From: Dyella acidisoli
GTDB taxonomy: Bacteria; Pseudomonadota; Gammaproteobacteria; Xanthomonadales; Rhodanobacteraceae
Assembly (NCBI RefSeq): GCF_030160295.1
Contig: NZ_BSOB01000046.1
Location: forward strand, 316,673 to 380,672
DNA: 64,000 nt
Reading direction: 5' to 3'
The translations under genes and the position numbers were made by a program. Below, piece after piece: positions 35,265 through 43,500 of this stretch (position 1 is its first letter; each line of letters starts with the position of its first letter). The notes under the pieces are model-generated. The model made no database searches and was not told the origin of the DNA. It saw only the letters and a list, made by a program, of their open reading frames with translations.

Positions 35265-36152
35265 CTACATCACGCGTCGAGCAGGCATCACATCCCGCGC
35301 TACATCCGCCAGCACAAACAAGCGCGCGGTGCGCATCCAGCCGAACGCCAGGACGATGAGTTGGCTCAACAGCAATGCCAGCACCACACCTGCAAAACCC
35401 ACCGCCGTTACATGGATACGCAGCAGTCCGAACACTGATGCCAGCACCAGTCCTACCAGCGTCACCACCAGATAGAACGACAGCGTCCTGACTGGTCGCC
35501 GGAACAACTGCTTGATGCCACGCCACAGCGCGCGCGTTGCCGAACGCAGGGAAGTGTCCGCAATGAATGCGGCCCGCGCCGATTCCACAATCGACTGCAC
35601 CAGCACGAACACGATGATCAGTACCCAATGTGCGATGTCGGCGTAACGATCCGCCTGCGATTCCAGCACTGCCTGTTCTGCGTGCTTATCCCCCAGATGC
35701 ATGCCCATGACGTGCACAGCAATCACCAATCCATAGGGAATCAGCGCCCACAGCATCAAGCGGAACATACGGCCGTATTCCACCAGGCCACTTTGCAGCA
35801 AAGCGCCAAAGCCCAATACACGCCCTGCACGACCACTGCCAACGACCATGCCCGCCAGGAACGGCGACAACAACAAGGTTGTCGCCTGCGCGAGCGCCAG
35901 ATCAGTCACCAGCCACTGCGGATGATCGGAGAAGTTGGCGATCACATCACCGAACATGATGTCGTTGAAACCATTGGCCCAATCCGCGGCGTGTACCGAC
36001 ATGTCGAGCAAGCCGCTCAGCATGCGCCACAGCGGCAGTGCCACGACTGTCACCGGAATCAGCATGATCAGCAGCCACAGCAGCAACAGTCGCCACTGCA
36101 CCGCGGCGCGCATGCCGGAAAACAGAGCCCCAAAACCATTAGAACGAGACAT
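35265..36152 (-). CDS. Integral membrane protein of unknown function
   Basis: About 295 residues. ATG 36152 follows GAGGG, which overlaps the M1 peptidase stop; a GTG at 36167 is an alternative. Six hydrophobic segments are visible: LLLLWLLIMLIPVTVVAL, the LAQATTLLLSPFLAGMVVG region, LMLWALIPYGLVIAV, HWVLIIVFVLVQSIV, SFYLVVTLVGLVLASVFGL and FAGVVLALLLSQLIVLAFGW. No catalytic or transport motif is recognised. It follows the M1 peptidase gene by 11 bases, so the two are co-transcribed, and it may be an accessory factor for that enzyme. Confidence 0.75.
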   Translation of the reverse strand: MSRSNGFGALFSGMRAAVQWRLLLLWLLIMLIPVTVVALPLWRMLSGLLDMSVHAADWANGFNDIMFGDVIANFSDHPQWLVTDLALAQATTLLLSPFLAGMVVGSGRAGRVLGFGALLQSGLVEYGRMFRLMLWALIPYGLVIAVHVMGMHLGDKHAEQAVLESQADRYADIAHWVLIIVFVLVQSIVESARAAFIADTSLRSATRALWRGIKQLFRRPVRTLSFYLVVTLVGLVLASVFGLLRIHVTAVGFAGVVLALLLSQLIVLAFGWMRTARLFVLADVARDVMPARRVM

Positions 36153-36163
36153 GTCTGTGGCCC

Positions 36164-38392
36164 TCACATGGTTGCCAGCGCGGAATAAAGCGCCTGCAGA
36201 AGCGCGCTGATATCAGCCGTCCAGCGCGTCGAAGCTGCGCCATTCGGCTTGGTGGTCAGGCTGTTGTTGAGGCGATCGCGATCCAACAGATTGTGCTGAT
36301 CCGGATCGAGCTCCGCCGATACCACTTTGCTCGGCTTGACGAAATCGAAGCGTACCCAACGGCGGTCGTCGTTCCAGGTGACGTCTTCATGCGTGCCATC
36401 TTCGAAGGTCACGCGCAGCAGCTCCGGCGTGGGGACACCGTCACGTCGCACGCTTACCGTGCTGTGCCAGGGATAGGGTCCGGGTGCACCGGGTTTTGCA
36501 TCGGGATGCGCCTTGTCCCATTCGCTGCGCTTCTTGTCGATCTCCTTGTCCAGTTCCGATGCGACCACTTCGGTCTGCTTGCCGTCCTTCCATGTGACAC
36601 CCGCCTGCGGCAGCACTTCGTAGCTATCGATGTCGCTTACCTTGTCGTCGATGAAAGCAGTGCCGTAGACATATTCGTTGAAGACAGCGTCCACTTCCTT
36701 GGCGTTGCCGGAGCTGTCGATCAGCGCGGCACGCAGATCAGCCACCGAGGGGTGACGGAAATGCCAGCGCTGGTAGTAAAGACGGAAAGCCTTCTCCAGC
36801 GCCGGCCGGCCAAGGCGTTCTTCCAGATCGTGCATGGCCGTGGCGGTGCGCGAATACACGGTGCCGTAGCTAGTGGCAGAAAGACGATCCCAACTGTTCT
36901 GCGCAAGCGGATCGGCCGGGTGAAACAGCGTTGCAGTCATGCGTTCGAAGGTGAAACCGTTGATATGCGGCGTGATGCCCAAGCGCTTGGTAAACGGCGT
37001 AGCCACCACCAGTTCCTGCTTGCGCTCGCGCAGCATGCGGTTGTCCCAATACTCGTTGAGCCCTTCGTCCAGTATCGGCTCTTCGAATTCATTGGAAGCG
37101 AGAATGCCGTAGAAATAGCCGTGGCCGAATTCGTGGATGTTCACGAAATCGCTTGTCATCTGATTGATCGTATCTGGCTCGACCTGCTTGTAGCCTTCCG
37201 AGGTGAAGAAGGTTGGATATTCCATGCCGCCGGCTTCGTCGGCGTTGTACGGCGGGATGACCGCAGTGAGCGTTTCATACGGATAAGGCCCGAGCGTGCG
37301 CGAGAAATAGCCAATCGCATCGATGCTCGACTTCAAGGTCGGCGCAGCACTGGCTTCGTATTCCGCCGGATAGATCACACGCACCGCCACTTTCGGGCTG
37401 CCCGGCCCTTCGTAAGTGCCATCCATGGTCTTGAAACCCTTCGCAGCCACCCATGCGAAATCGTGCACATCACCTTGCACGAAGTGATAGGTGGTCTTGC
37501 CATTCTTCTGTTCTGGCGCTGCCTGCAGCTTGCCGACTGCACCGACGGTGTAATCACTAGGTACGGTCAATCGCACGTCGTACAGGCCGAAGTCCGCGTA
37601 GAACTCGCTGAAGAAATGGAACTCGTGCACGTTCCAGCGCGCCTGGGTGGCACCGCGCTCACCGGGCAATTCAAGTACGCCGATCTTGGGAAACCATTGG
37701 CCGACCAGGTTGAAATCACCCCACCAGCCGGTGCGTTCCACCACGCGCGGCAGCTGACTGAGGAAGTCGATATCCAGCGCCAGCGTGCCACCCGCCGGTA
37801 CCGGTTGCGCCAAATCGATGCGTACTACGGTTTCATCCGTGCTCGGGCCACCGTCAGGATGCACGAAGCTCCATTTCAGCGGCGCACCGTTTTGCTGAAC
37901 ATTTTGCAGGCGGATCCCGCCCCACTGCCCTTTCTCCAACTCCGCGTTTCCACGCAACTGGCCATGCGCAGTGAGCACTTTGCGCTCAGTGAAGAACGTG
38001 CTGCCGTCATTCTGGAAGGCATTGAGGTAGAGATGAAAATAGACACTGCGCACTTCGCGATCGCTGCGATTGCGCCAGGTCATGTGTTCCTTGCCGGTCA
38101 CGGCATGCTTTGCGGCATCAAGATCCGCATCGATGCTGTAGCTCACCACGCGATCGGAAAGCGTCGGTTCGCTGCCGGTACGCTCACCACCCCAGGCGTT
38201 CGTTGCGCTCTGCGTGGTGATGATGGTGTTGTGTGCAGGCGCGAACGGAATGTCTTGCGACACAGCCATGGGTGGCGCGTTGCTTCGCTGCACCTCCCCA
38301 ACTGGCGTGACAGTCTGCGCGATCGCCTGACACGACCACAACGCCACGCATGCGGCGAGCCACCGCCCGCCTCGGTTTGTTGCAAAGCTCAT
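36164..38392 (-). CDS. Secreted M1 family metallopeptidase
   Basis: About 742 residues. ATG 38392 has GGGAGA upstream and gives a signal peptide ending at QAIAQ; a longer frame to 38590 is unlikely. The exopeptidase motif is a variant, AGGMEYP, and the zinc site is HEFGH near residue 417, with the third ligand Glu in LDEGLNEYWD. A C-terminal domain of about 250 residues follows. The family releases N-terminal amino acids from peptides, here in the periplasm. The membrane protein gene downstream is coupled to it. Confidence 0.92.
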   Translation of the reverse strand: MSFATNRGGRWLAACVALWSCQAIAQTVTPVGEVQRSNAPPMAVSQDIPFAPAHNTIITTQSATNAWGGERTGSEPTLSDRVVSYSIDADLDAAKHAVTGKEHMTWRNRSDREVRSVYFHLYLNAFQNDGSTFFTERKVLTAHGQLRGNAELEKGQWGGIRLQNVQQNGAPLKWSFVHPDGGPSTDETVVRIDLAQPVPAGGTLALDIDFLSQLPRVVERTGWWGDFNLVGQWFPKIGVLELPGERGATQARWNVHEFHFFSEFYADFGLYDVRLTVPSDYTVGAVGKLQAAPEQKNGKTTYHFVQGDVHDFAWVAAKGFKTMDGTYEGPGSPKVAVRVIYPAEYEASAAPTLKSSIDAIGYFSRTLGPYPYETLTAVIPPYNADEAGGMEYPTFFTSEGYKQVEPDTINQMTSDFVNIHEFGHGYFYGILASNEFEEPILDEGLNEYWDNRMLRERKQELVVATPFTKRLGITPHINGFTFERMTATLFHPADPLAQNSWDRLSATSYGTVYSRTATAMHDLEERLGRPALEKAFRLYYQRWHFRHPSVADLRAALIDSSGNAKEVDAVFNEYVYGTAFIDDKVSDIDSYEVLPQAGVTWKDGKQTEVVASELDKEIDKKRSEWDKAHPDAKPGAPGPYPWHSTVSVRRDGVPTPELLRVTFEDGTHEDVTWNDDRRWVRFDFVKPSKVVSAELDPDQHNLLDRDRLNNSLTTKPNGAASTRWTADISALLQALYSALATM

Positions 38393-38663
38393 CTTGCGGT
38401 CTCCCCTTTCGATGATCCGTTGAGCCTGCGGCATGGACATCTGTTGCAGCATCGGCCAAACGTCATGTCGGTCGATATGGATTGAGCGTGCCAATCCCCC
38501 ACCCATGTGGTCATGACGCTCACAAGCGGCCCAACAGGACAAGCTCGAGCGCATCTGTGCGAACACCACCACACGCGCTAAGCTGCCCACTGTTCAGCCA
38601 CATCACGCGGAACTCGCTGAAAATCATGGACATACTGCGAAGTTCCAAGGGAGCCTATCGACC

Positions 38664-39338
38664 ATGCGTATCCTGATTGCCGAAGACGACCCCTCCATTG
38701 CCGCCGGCGTCAGCGCGGCGTTGCGCCAGGGCGGCCATGCGGTCGATCACGTCGCTGATGGCGTACGCGCCGATGCTGCGCTGAAGGACACACCTTACGA
38801 TCTGCTGGTGCTCGATCTGGGCCTGCCCAGCCTGGATGGCAGCGAAGTGCTGCAACGCGTGCGCAAGCGCGGCAGTGGGCTGCCGGTGCTGGTGATCACC
38901 GCGCGCGAAGGTTTGCGCGAGCGCGTGCGCGTGCTGGATTTGGGTGCGGATGATTATCTGGTGAAACCCTTCGCACTGGCCGAATTCGAAGCGCGCGTGC
39001 GAGCCTTGCTGCGCCGCTATACCACGCAAGGCGCGCCGGAGATCACGCTGGGCCACCTGCGCCTGGATCTTCCCGGCCATCGTGCGTGGGTGGACGACAA
39101 ACCGCTCGAGCTCACTGCACGCGAATTCGGCTTGCTGGAGGCGCTTGCTGCACGCCCCGATCGCGTCACCAGCCGCGCGCAGCTCATCGAAGCATTGTGC
39201 AGTTGGGATCAGGAGCTCACCGACAACGGCCTGGATATCGCCATCTACCGGCTGCGCCGCAAGCTGATCGATTCCGGCACGCAAGTACGCACCATCCGTG
39301 GATTGGGTTATCTATTGGAAGAGGTCAAGCAGGCATGA
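38664..39338 (+). CDS. OmpR-family response regulator
   Basis: A 224-residue regulator with a receiver domain (residues 1-118) and winged-helix DNA-binding domain (about 125-220). The acidic pocket EDD and phosphoacceptor Asp51 (LLVLDLGLPS) are intact, as is the conserved Lys in DYLVKPFAL. The closest named groups are QseB, PmrA and TctD. The sensor kinase gene overlaps its stop by four bases (ATGA), so they form an operon. The output genes and the stimulus cannot be told from sequence. Confidence 0.95.
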   Translation: MRILIAEDDPSIAAGVSAALRQGGHAVDHVADGVRADAALKDTPYDLLVLDLGLPSLDGSEVLQRVRKRGSGLPVLVITAREGLRERVRVLDLGADDYLVKPFALAEFEARVRALLRRYTTQGAPEITLGHLRLDLPGHRAWVDDKPLELTAREFGLLEALAARPDRVTSRAQLIEALCSWDQELTDNGLDIAIYRLRRKLIDSGTQVRTIRGLGYLLEEVKQA

Positions 39339-40738
39339 GCCAGCGCCTGCGGTGGCGCAACAGCCGCCAGAGCCTGCGTAGACGCCTGCTGACCACGCTG
39401 CTGGTGCCGCTTACCGCGCTGTTGCTGTTGAACAGCCTGATCACCTACATCGGCGCGCTGATCTACGCCAACCACGTGCACGATGTGAACCTGGTCAACG
39501 ACACAGTGACTCTAGTGCAGATGATGGCCACGAAGAGCCCGGATGGCCGCGTCTCGCCGCAAGCGCAATTCCTGCTCGAATACGAACCGGAAGGCCGCAA
39601 TTACTTCAGCGTGTTCAGCGCCCGCCACGGCCTGGTCGCCGGCAATCCTGTGTTGAAGCCACCCGGTGGCCTGTTCATCGACGGTACCCGGCCGCAGCTC
39701 TATGACGTGCAAATCGAAAGACATGCATTGCGCGCGGCAAGCATTCAAATGGCCAATCCGCGTGAGCCCGGCGATCAGCTTGAAGTCACGGTTGCAGAAA
39801 CCCTACGTGATCGCCGCCTCGAAGCACGGCAGATCCTGTTGCTGAGCATTCCCGCACAGGCATTGCTGATCATCGCCGCGTTCCTGTTGGTATGGCTAGG
39901 CGTAAGCACCGGTTTGCGCCAACTCGAACCGCTCACCAATCAGCTCGCCAATCGCGAACACGATCTGGCGCCGATCGGCGATGCCCAAGTACCGGTGGAA
40001 ATCCTGCCGCTTACGCGCACCATCGACGGTCTGTTTGCACGCCTGCGCGGCATGCTCGCCTTGCACGAGCGCTTCATCGCCGACGCGGCTCATCAATTGC
40101 GTACACCGCTGGCCGGCTTAAGCGTCCATGCCGAGCGCGCACAAGCCAGTTCCGATCAGGCGACGATCAAGGATGCACTGAATCACATCCAGCGATTGAT
40201 TCTGCGCGCCAATCGCACGTCCAGCCAGTTGCTGGCGCTGACCCGCGCGCAAACCGCCGAGCACGAAATCGGCGATACCGAACGACTCGATCTCGCAGCG
40301 GTGATCCCCGAACTGGTCGGCCAACGCGTGCATGAAGCGTTGGCGGCGGATATCGACCTTGGCTACGACGGCCCAACAGGCCCACTATGGATCGAAGGTG
40401 ATCGCCATCGCCTGCAGGAAATGCTCGACAACCTGATCGACAACGGCTTGCGCTACGCCGGGCGCGGCAGCCTGATGACCGTCTCGCTCGAACGCGAAAG
40501 CAACGCCATCTGTCTTGCGGTGGAAGATAACGGCCCCGGCGTGCCGCCCACATGGATCGAGCGTCTGGGCGAACGCTTCTTCCGCGTGCCTGGCAGTGAA
40601 GAGCAAGGCAGCGGCTTGGGGTTGGCCATCGTGCAGCGCATTGCGGAGTGGCATAACGCGCGGGTGCGGTATCGGAGTGGAAGCAGCGGGCTTGGGTTGC
40701 GAGTGGAAATTGTTTTTCCGCAAGCGCGCGATGCATGA
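39335..40738 (+). CDS. Sensor histidine kinase (TctE/QseC-like)
   Basis: About 467 residues. Two membrane segments (about 22-45 and 165-190) frame a periplasmic domain of about 120 residues of the TctE sensor type. HAMP-like and HisKA regions follow, with the phospho-His in DAAHQLRTPLAGL near residue 253, then the HATPase motifs MLDNLIDNGLRYAG (N box), VEDNGPGVPP (G1) and GSGLGLAI (G2). It should phosphorylate the regulator encoded upstream. No PAS or extra domain is seen. The signal is unknown; TctE members sense tricarboxylates and QseC-like ones sense other cues. Confidence 0.94.
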   Translation: MSQRLRWRNSRQSLRRRLLTTLLVPLTALLLLNSLITYIGALIYANHVHDVNLVNDTVTLVQMMATKSPDGRVSPQAQFLLEYEPEGRNYFSVFSARHGLVAGNPVLKPPGGLFIDGTRPQLYDVQIERHALRAASIQMANPREPGDQLEVTVAETLRDRRLEARQILLLSIPAQALLIIAAFLLVWLGVSTGLRQLEPLTNQLANREHDLAPIGDAQVPVEILPLTRTIDGLFARLRGMLALHERFIADAAHQLRTPLAGLSVHAERAQASSDQATIKDALNHIQRLILRANRTSSQLLALTRAQTAEHEIGDTERLDLAAVIPELVGQRVHEALAADIDLGYDGPTGPLWIEGDRHRLQEMLDNLIDNGLRYAGRGSLMTVSLERESNAICLAVEDNGPGVPPTWIERLGERFFRVPGSEEQGSGLGLAIVQRIAEWHNARVRYRSGSSGLGLRVEIVFPQARDA

Positions 40739-40765
40739 AAGTCGATTGGCGGGATGCCAATCGTC

Positions 40766-40790
40766 AAAAAAAAGCGGCGCAAAGCGCCGC
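40766..40790 (-). terminator. Rho-independent terminator of the aminotransferase gene
   Basis: On the minus strand, GCGGCGC and GCGCCGC form a 7-base stem with loop TTT, followed by eight T. It lies about 150 bases after the aminotransferase stop. Confidence 0.8.
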
Positions 40791-40877
40791 CATGTTTGTC
40801 AGCTTCCCCTGCATGGGAACATCGACAAAAAGCTTTTGTTCGTAATTACGGAAATAAAAGCTTGGTCGCGAGAGCAG

Positions 40878-40930
40878 CCCCTCGCCCCGCTCCTCTCCCC
40901 CGTCATGGATCAAAGATGGGGGAGAGGGAG
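40878..40930. repeat. Diverged CTCCCTCTCCCC repeat
   Basis: CCCCTCGCCCCGCTCCTCTCCCCC with an inverted GGGGGAGAGGGAG partner. It resembles copies 4 and 7 but has a longer loop. Confidence 0.65.
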
Positions 40931-40938
40931 TAAAGGAG

Positions 40939-42348
40939 TTACATCGCCTTCTTCGCCTTGGTCAGCAGCTGATCGAGCAGCACGATGGCGAGATCGATTT
41001 CCTCATAGCTGATATCGAGCGACGGCGCGAACGTGATGACGTTCTTGTACCAACCGCCGACGTCCAGCACGAGGCCGATCTTCTTGCCGTTGTGCTCGAG
41101 ATCCCCTGCCAGGCCGATGTCAACCATCTTGTCCAACAGTGCCCTGTTCGGCGTGAAACCGTCGTCGGTGCAGATTTCCGCGCGCAGGGCCAAGCCAAGA
41201 CCATCGACGTCGCCGATTTCCTTGTGGCGCTTTTGCAGATCCTTCAAGCCTTCGAGGAAATGAGCGCCCTTCTCCGGCACGGTCTTTTCGTAATCCAGCT
41301 CGTAACCCATCTTGATCACTTCCAGACCCAGCGATGTACCGAGCGGGTTGGAATTGAAGGTGGAATGCGTAGAACCAGGCGGGAAGATGGTCGGGTTGAT
41401 CATCTCCTCGCGCGCCCACAAGCCGGACAGCGGATTGAGACCATTGGTAAGCGCCTTGCCGAACACGATGATGTCGGGCGTAACGCCGAAGTGCTCGATC
41501 GACCACAGCTTGCCGGTGCGCCAGAAACCCATCTGGATTTCATCGACCACCATCAGGATGCCGTACTTGTCCAGCACCTTCTTCAGATCCTTGAAGAAAT
41601 TGCGCGGCGGCACGACGTAGCCGCCGGTGCCCTGGATCGGCTCGACATAGAAGGCAGCGTATTCGGCCTGGTTGACCTTTGGATCCCACACGCCGTTGTA
41701 TTCGGTTTCGAACAGGCGCTCGAACTGGCGCACGCAATGATCGGAATATTCTTCCGGCGTCATGCCTTTCGGGCGACGGAACGGATACGGGAACGGAATG
41801 AACATCGCGCGCTCGCCGAAGTGGCCGAAACGGCGGCGATAGCGGTAGCTCGAAGTGATCGACGATGCGCCCAGCGTGCGGCCGTGATAGCCGCCTTCGA
41901 AGGCAAACATCAGGCTCTTGCCGTTCTTGTAGTTGCGCACCAGCTTGAGCGAATCCTCCACCGCCTGCGCGCCGCCCACGTTGAAGTGCACGCGGCCCTT
42001 CAGACCGAACTTCTTCTGTGCGTCGACCGCGATGGTCTTCGCCAATTCGATGCGCGTCTGATGCAGATACTGGCTGGCCACCTGCGGCAGCACGTCGATC
42101 TGACGCTTCAACGTGTCGTTGAGGCGCTTGTTGCCGTAGCCGAAGTTGACGGCCGAATACCACATCTGCAAGTCGAGGAACGGCACGCCGGCCGTGTCGT
42201 ACATGTAGCTGCCTTGGCCGTGACGGAAGATCTTCGGCGGATCGACGTAGTGCACGGTGTCGCCGAAGGAACTGTATTGAGCTTCGTCGGCGAGGAGTTC
42301 GTCGTCGGGAATGACGTAGGAGGCGGCGTTGGGATCGTAGGTATTCAT
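40939..42348 (-). CDS. Class III PLP-dependent aminotransferase
   Basis: About 469 residues of the class III (ornithine/GABA/beta-alanine) aminotransferase fold. The PLP Lys sits in DIIVFGKALTNGLNP, and the cofactor-binding VDEIQMGFWRTG is clear. The N-terminal FRHGQGSYMYDTAGVPFLDLQMWYSAVNFGYG segment is typical. The GABA, ornithine and lysine 6-aminotransferase branches are all possible. No decarboxylase or dehydrogenase gene adjoins it; the nearest upstream gene encodes an HAD phosphatase about 195 bases away. The start ATG 42348 has only a weak ribosome site. Confidence 0.85.
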   Translation of the reverse strand: MNTYDPNAASYVIPDDELLADEAQYSSFGDTVHYVDPPKIFRHGQGSYMYDTAGVPFLDLQMWYSAVNFGYGNKRLNDTLKRQIDVLPQVASQYLHQTRIELAKTIAVDAQKKFGLKGRVHFNVGGAQAVEDSLKLVRNYKNGKSLMFAFEGGYHGRTLGASSITSSYRYRRRFGHFGERAMFIPFPYPFRRPKGMTPEEYSDHCVRQFERLFETEYNGVWDPKVNQAEYAAFYVEPIQGTGGYVVPPRNFFKDLKKVLDKYGILMVVDEIQMGFWRTGKLWSIEHFGVTPDIIVFGKALTNGLNPLSGLWAREEMINPTIFPPGSTHSTFNSNPLGTSLGLEVIKMGYELDYEKTVPEKGAHFLEGLKDLQKRHKEIGDVDGLGLALRAEICTDDGFTPNRALLDKMVDIGLAGDLEHNGKKIGLVLDVGGWYKNVITFAPSLDISYEEIDLAIVLLDQLLTKAKKAM

Positions 42349-42409
42349 CGAATAAGGAACGGGAATGAAAATGAAAAGGGTTCGACCGCGATGATCTGCT
42401 ACTACCCGG

Positions 42410-42490
42410 CCGTCATTCCCGCGAAAGCGGGAATCCATGTTGCCCTGATGCGAGAGCGAAGATGGATTCCCGCTTTCGCGGGAATGACGG
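42410..42490. repeat. Perfect 29-base inverted repeat (CCGTCATTCCCGCGAAAGCG)
   Basis: Arms at 42410-42438 and 42462-42490 are exact reverse complements with a 23-base loop. The core GTCATTCCCGCGAAAGCGGG is widespread in xanthomonads, and a smaller copy is at 59575-59608. It sits between the HAD phosphatase and the aminotransferase. Confidence 0.9.
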
Positions 42491-42542
42491 CGCGGAGGAG
42501 TCCAACATCACGGAGAAGGTACGGATACGCTTCTGCTCAAGA

Positions 42543-43292
42543 CTAAAAATTCGAAACCGCCGGCAACACCCGCGGTTGATGCTCGGCCAGCAAGCTGCCA
42601 TCCAGCAGACGCGGCAGCAATTCCAGCGCATCCTCGAAGCCGGTGATCGGTACGTAAGGAATGCCGGCGGCGCGGCAGTGTTCGATCAGGCGATGCTTGG
42701 CGAACACAAAATCCACCTGGTCAGCTGCGCAGAAATCCGATGCACCGTCGCCGATCAGCAGGGTCTTGGCACCGCCGCTGCGCGCCTGTGCCACGCATGC
42801 GCACTTGCAGGTGCCGCTACGGCAGCCTTCACTCTGGAATGGCGAGGTGAGCTGCCACTGGCGCGGCGGCGTGCCCGGCGCCAGGTGATTGGCGGCGAGC
42901 GGGAGATGATCCAGATCGTAGCGCCCAAGAATGCGATGGATGGCATAGTCCAGGCCGTCGCTGACGACACGGATCGGCGTGCCGAGTTCCGCCGCACGGC
43001 TCACGAAAGCGGGGAAAGCATGGTCGATCCACAGACCGTCCAGGTGCTCGTCGAGTTCTTTGCTGCTCACATCGAGCAAAGCCACCTGTCCGCTCATGCA
43101 TTCGCGCGAACCGATGCGGCCAGCGCGCCAGTCCTGCTCCAACGCTTCCCACCCAGGACGGCCGAAACGATCCAGCAGCGAGTCGATCACGTCCTCGACG
43201 GAGATGGTTCCGTCGAAGTCGCAGAGGATGGTCCAGGCAGTCACACGCGCCACTCCAACACACACAAGATGAGCATGCATCTTGGCAAGCAT
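42543..43292 (-). CDS. HAD family phosphatase (MtnX-like)
   Basis: Up to 249 residues. HAD motif I is CDFDGTIS, motif II is in RVVSDGLDY, and motif IV is GDGASDFCAAD. The cap segment and Cys-rich loop (GCRSGTCKCACV) match MtnX and related 2,3-diketo-5-methylthiopentyl-1-phosphate phosphatases. The chosen ATG 43292 leaves an extra N-terminal tail of about 18 residues, so ATG 43280 or a GTG nearer the fold may be the true start. Methionine salvage genes are not seen here, so its substrate is unsure. Confidence 0.75.
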   Translation of the reverse strand: MLAKMHAHLVCVGVARVTAWTILCDFDGTISVEDVIDSLLDRFGRPGWEALEQDWRAGRIGSRECMSGQVALLDVSSKELDEHLDGLWIDHAFPAFVSRAAELGTPIRVVSDGLDYAIHRILGRYDLDHLPLAANHLAPGTPPRQWQLTSPFQSEGCRSGTCKCACVAQARSGGAKTLLIGDGASDFCAADQVDFVFAKHRLIEHCRAAGIPYVPITGFEDALELLPRLLDGSLLAEHQPRVLPAVSNF

Positions 43293-43330
43293 CCCCTTTC
43301 GGGCCCCTTTCCGCCTTTAGCGCCCGGGTG

Positions 43331-43390
43331 AAAACCCCAACATCGCGATATATGAGTGCGTGGCAGTGTTGGGGTTTGCCCCCCAATCTA
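43331..43390. repeat. TTGGGGTTTG palindrome, decayed
   Basis: AAAACCCCAACAT and TGTTGGGGTTTGCC form a truncated copy of the palindrome at 39-108, with a larger loop. It lies between the HAD gene and the exporter operon. Confidence 0.6.
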
Positions 43391-43399
43391 CGCTTCTAG

Positions 43400-43433
43400 C
43401 CCTCGCCCCAGCTCTCTCCCCGAAGGGGAGAGG
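43400..43433. repeat. CTCCCTCTCCCC hairpin repeat (copy 5)
   Basis: CCCTCGCCCCAGCTCTCTCCCC with GAAGGGGAGAGG. It lies just upstream of the exporter operon. Confidence 0.8.
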
Positions 43434-43500
43434 AGGTGTGTCACATAAGGCCGACCCGCTATGCTTAGCGTTTGCACGCCTTCATCGACGGTTTCCCCCT

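Noticed and set aside
36293-38485. A long plus-strand frame of 730 residues opposite the M1 peptidase gene
   Set aside because: It lies wholly over a gene with clear catalytic motifs, its translation is Arg/His-rich with no recognisable domain, and it is typical of high-GC antisense frames.
42410-42490. A CRISPR-like or tRNA-like structure in the palindromic region
   Set aside because: It is one inverted repeat pair with no direct repeat spacing and no cloverleaf. No CRISPR array or tRNA was found anywhere in the window.
41092-42546. A 484-residue plus-strand frame opposite the aminotransferase
   Set aside because: It is antisense to a gene with PLP-binding motifs and shows no recognisable domain.
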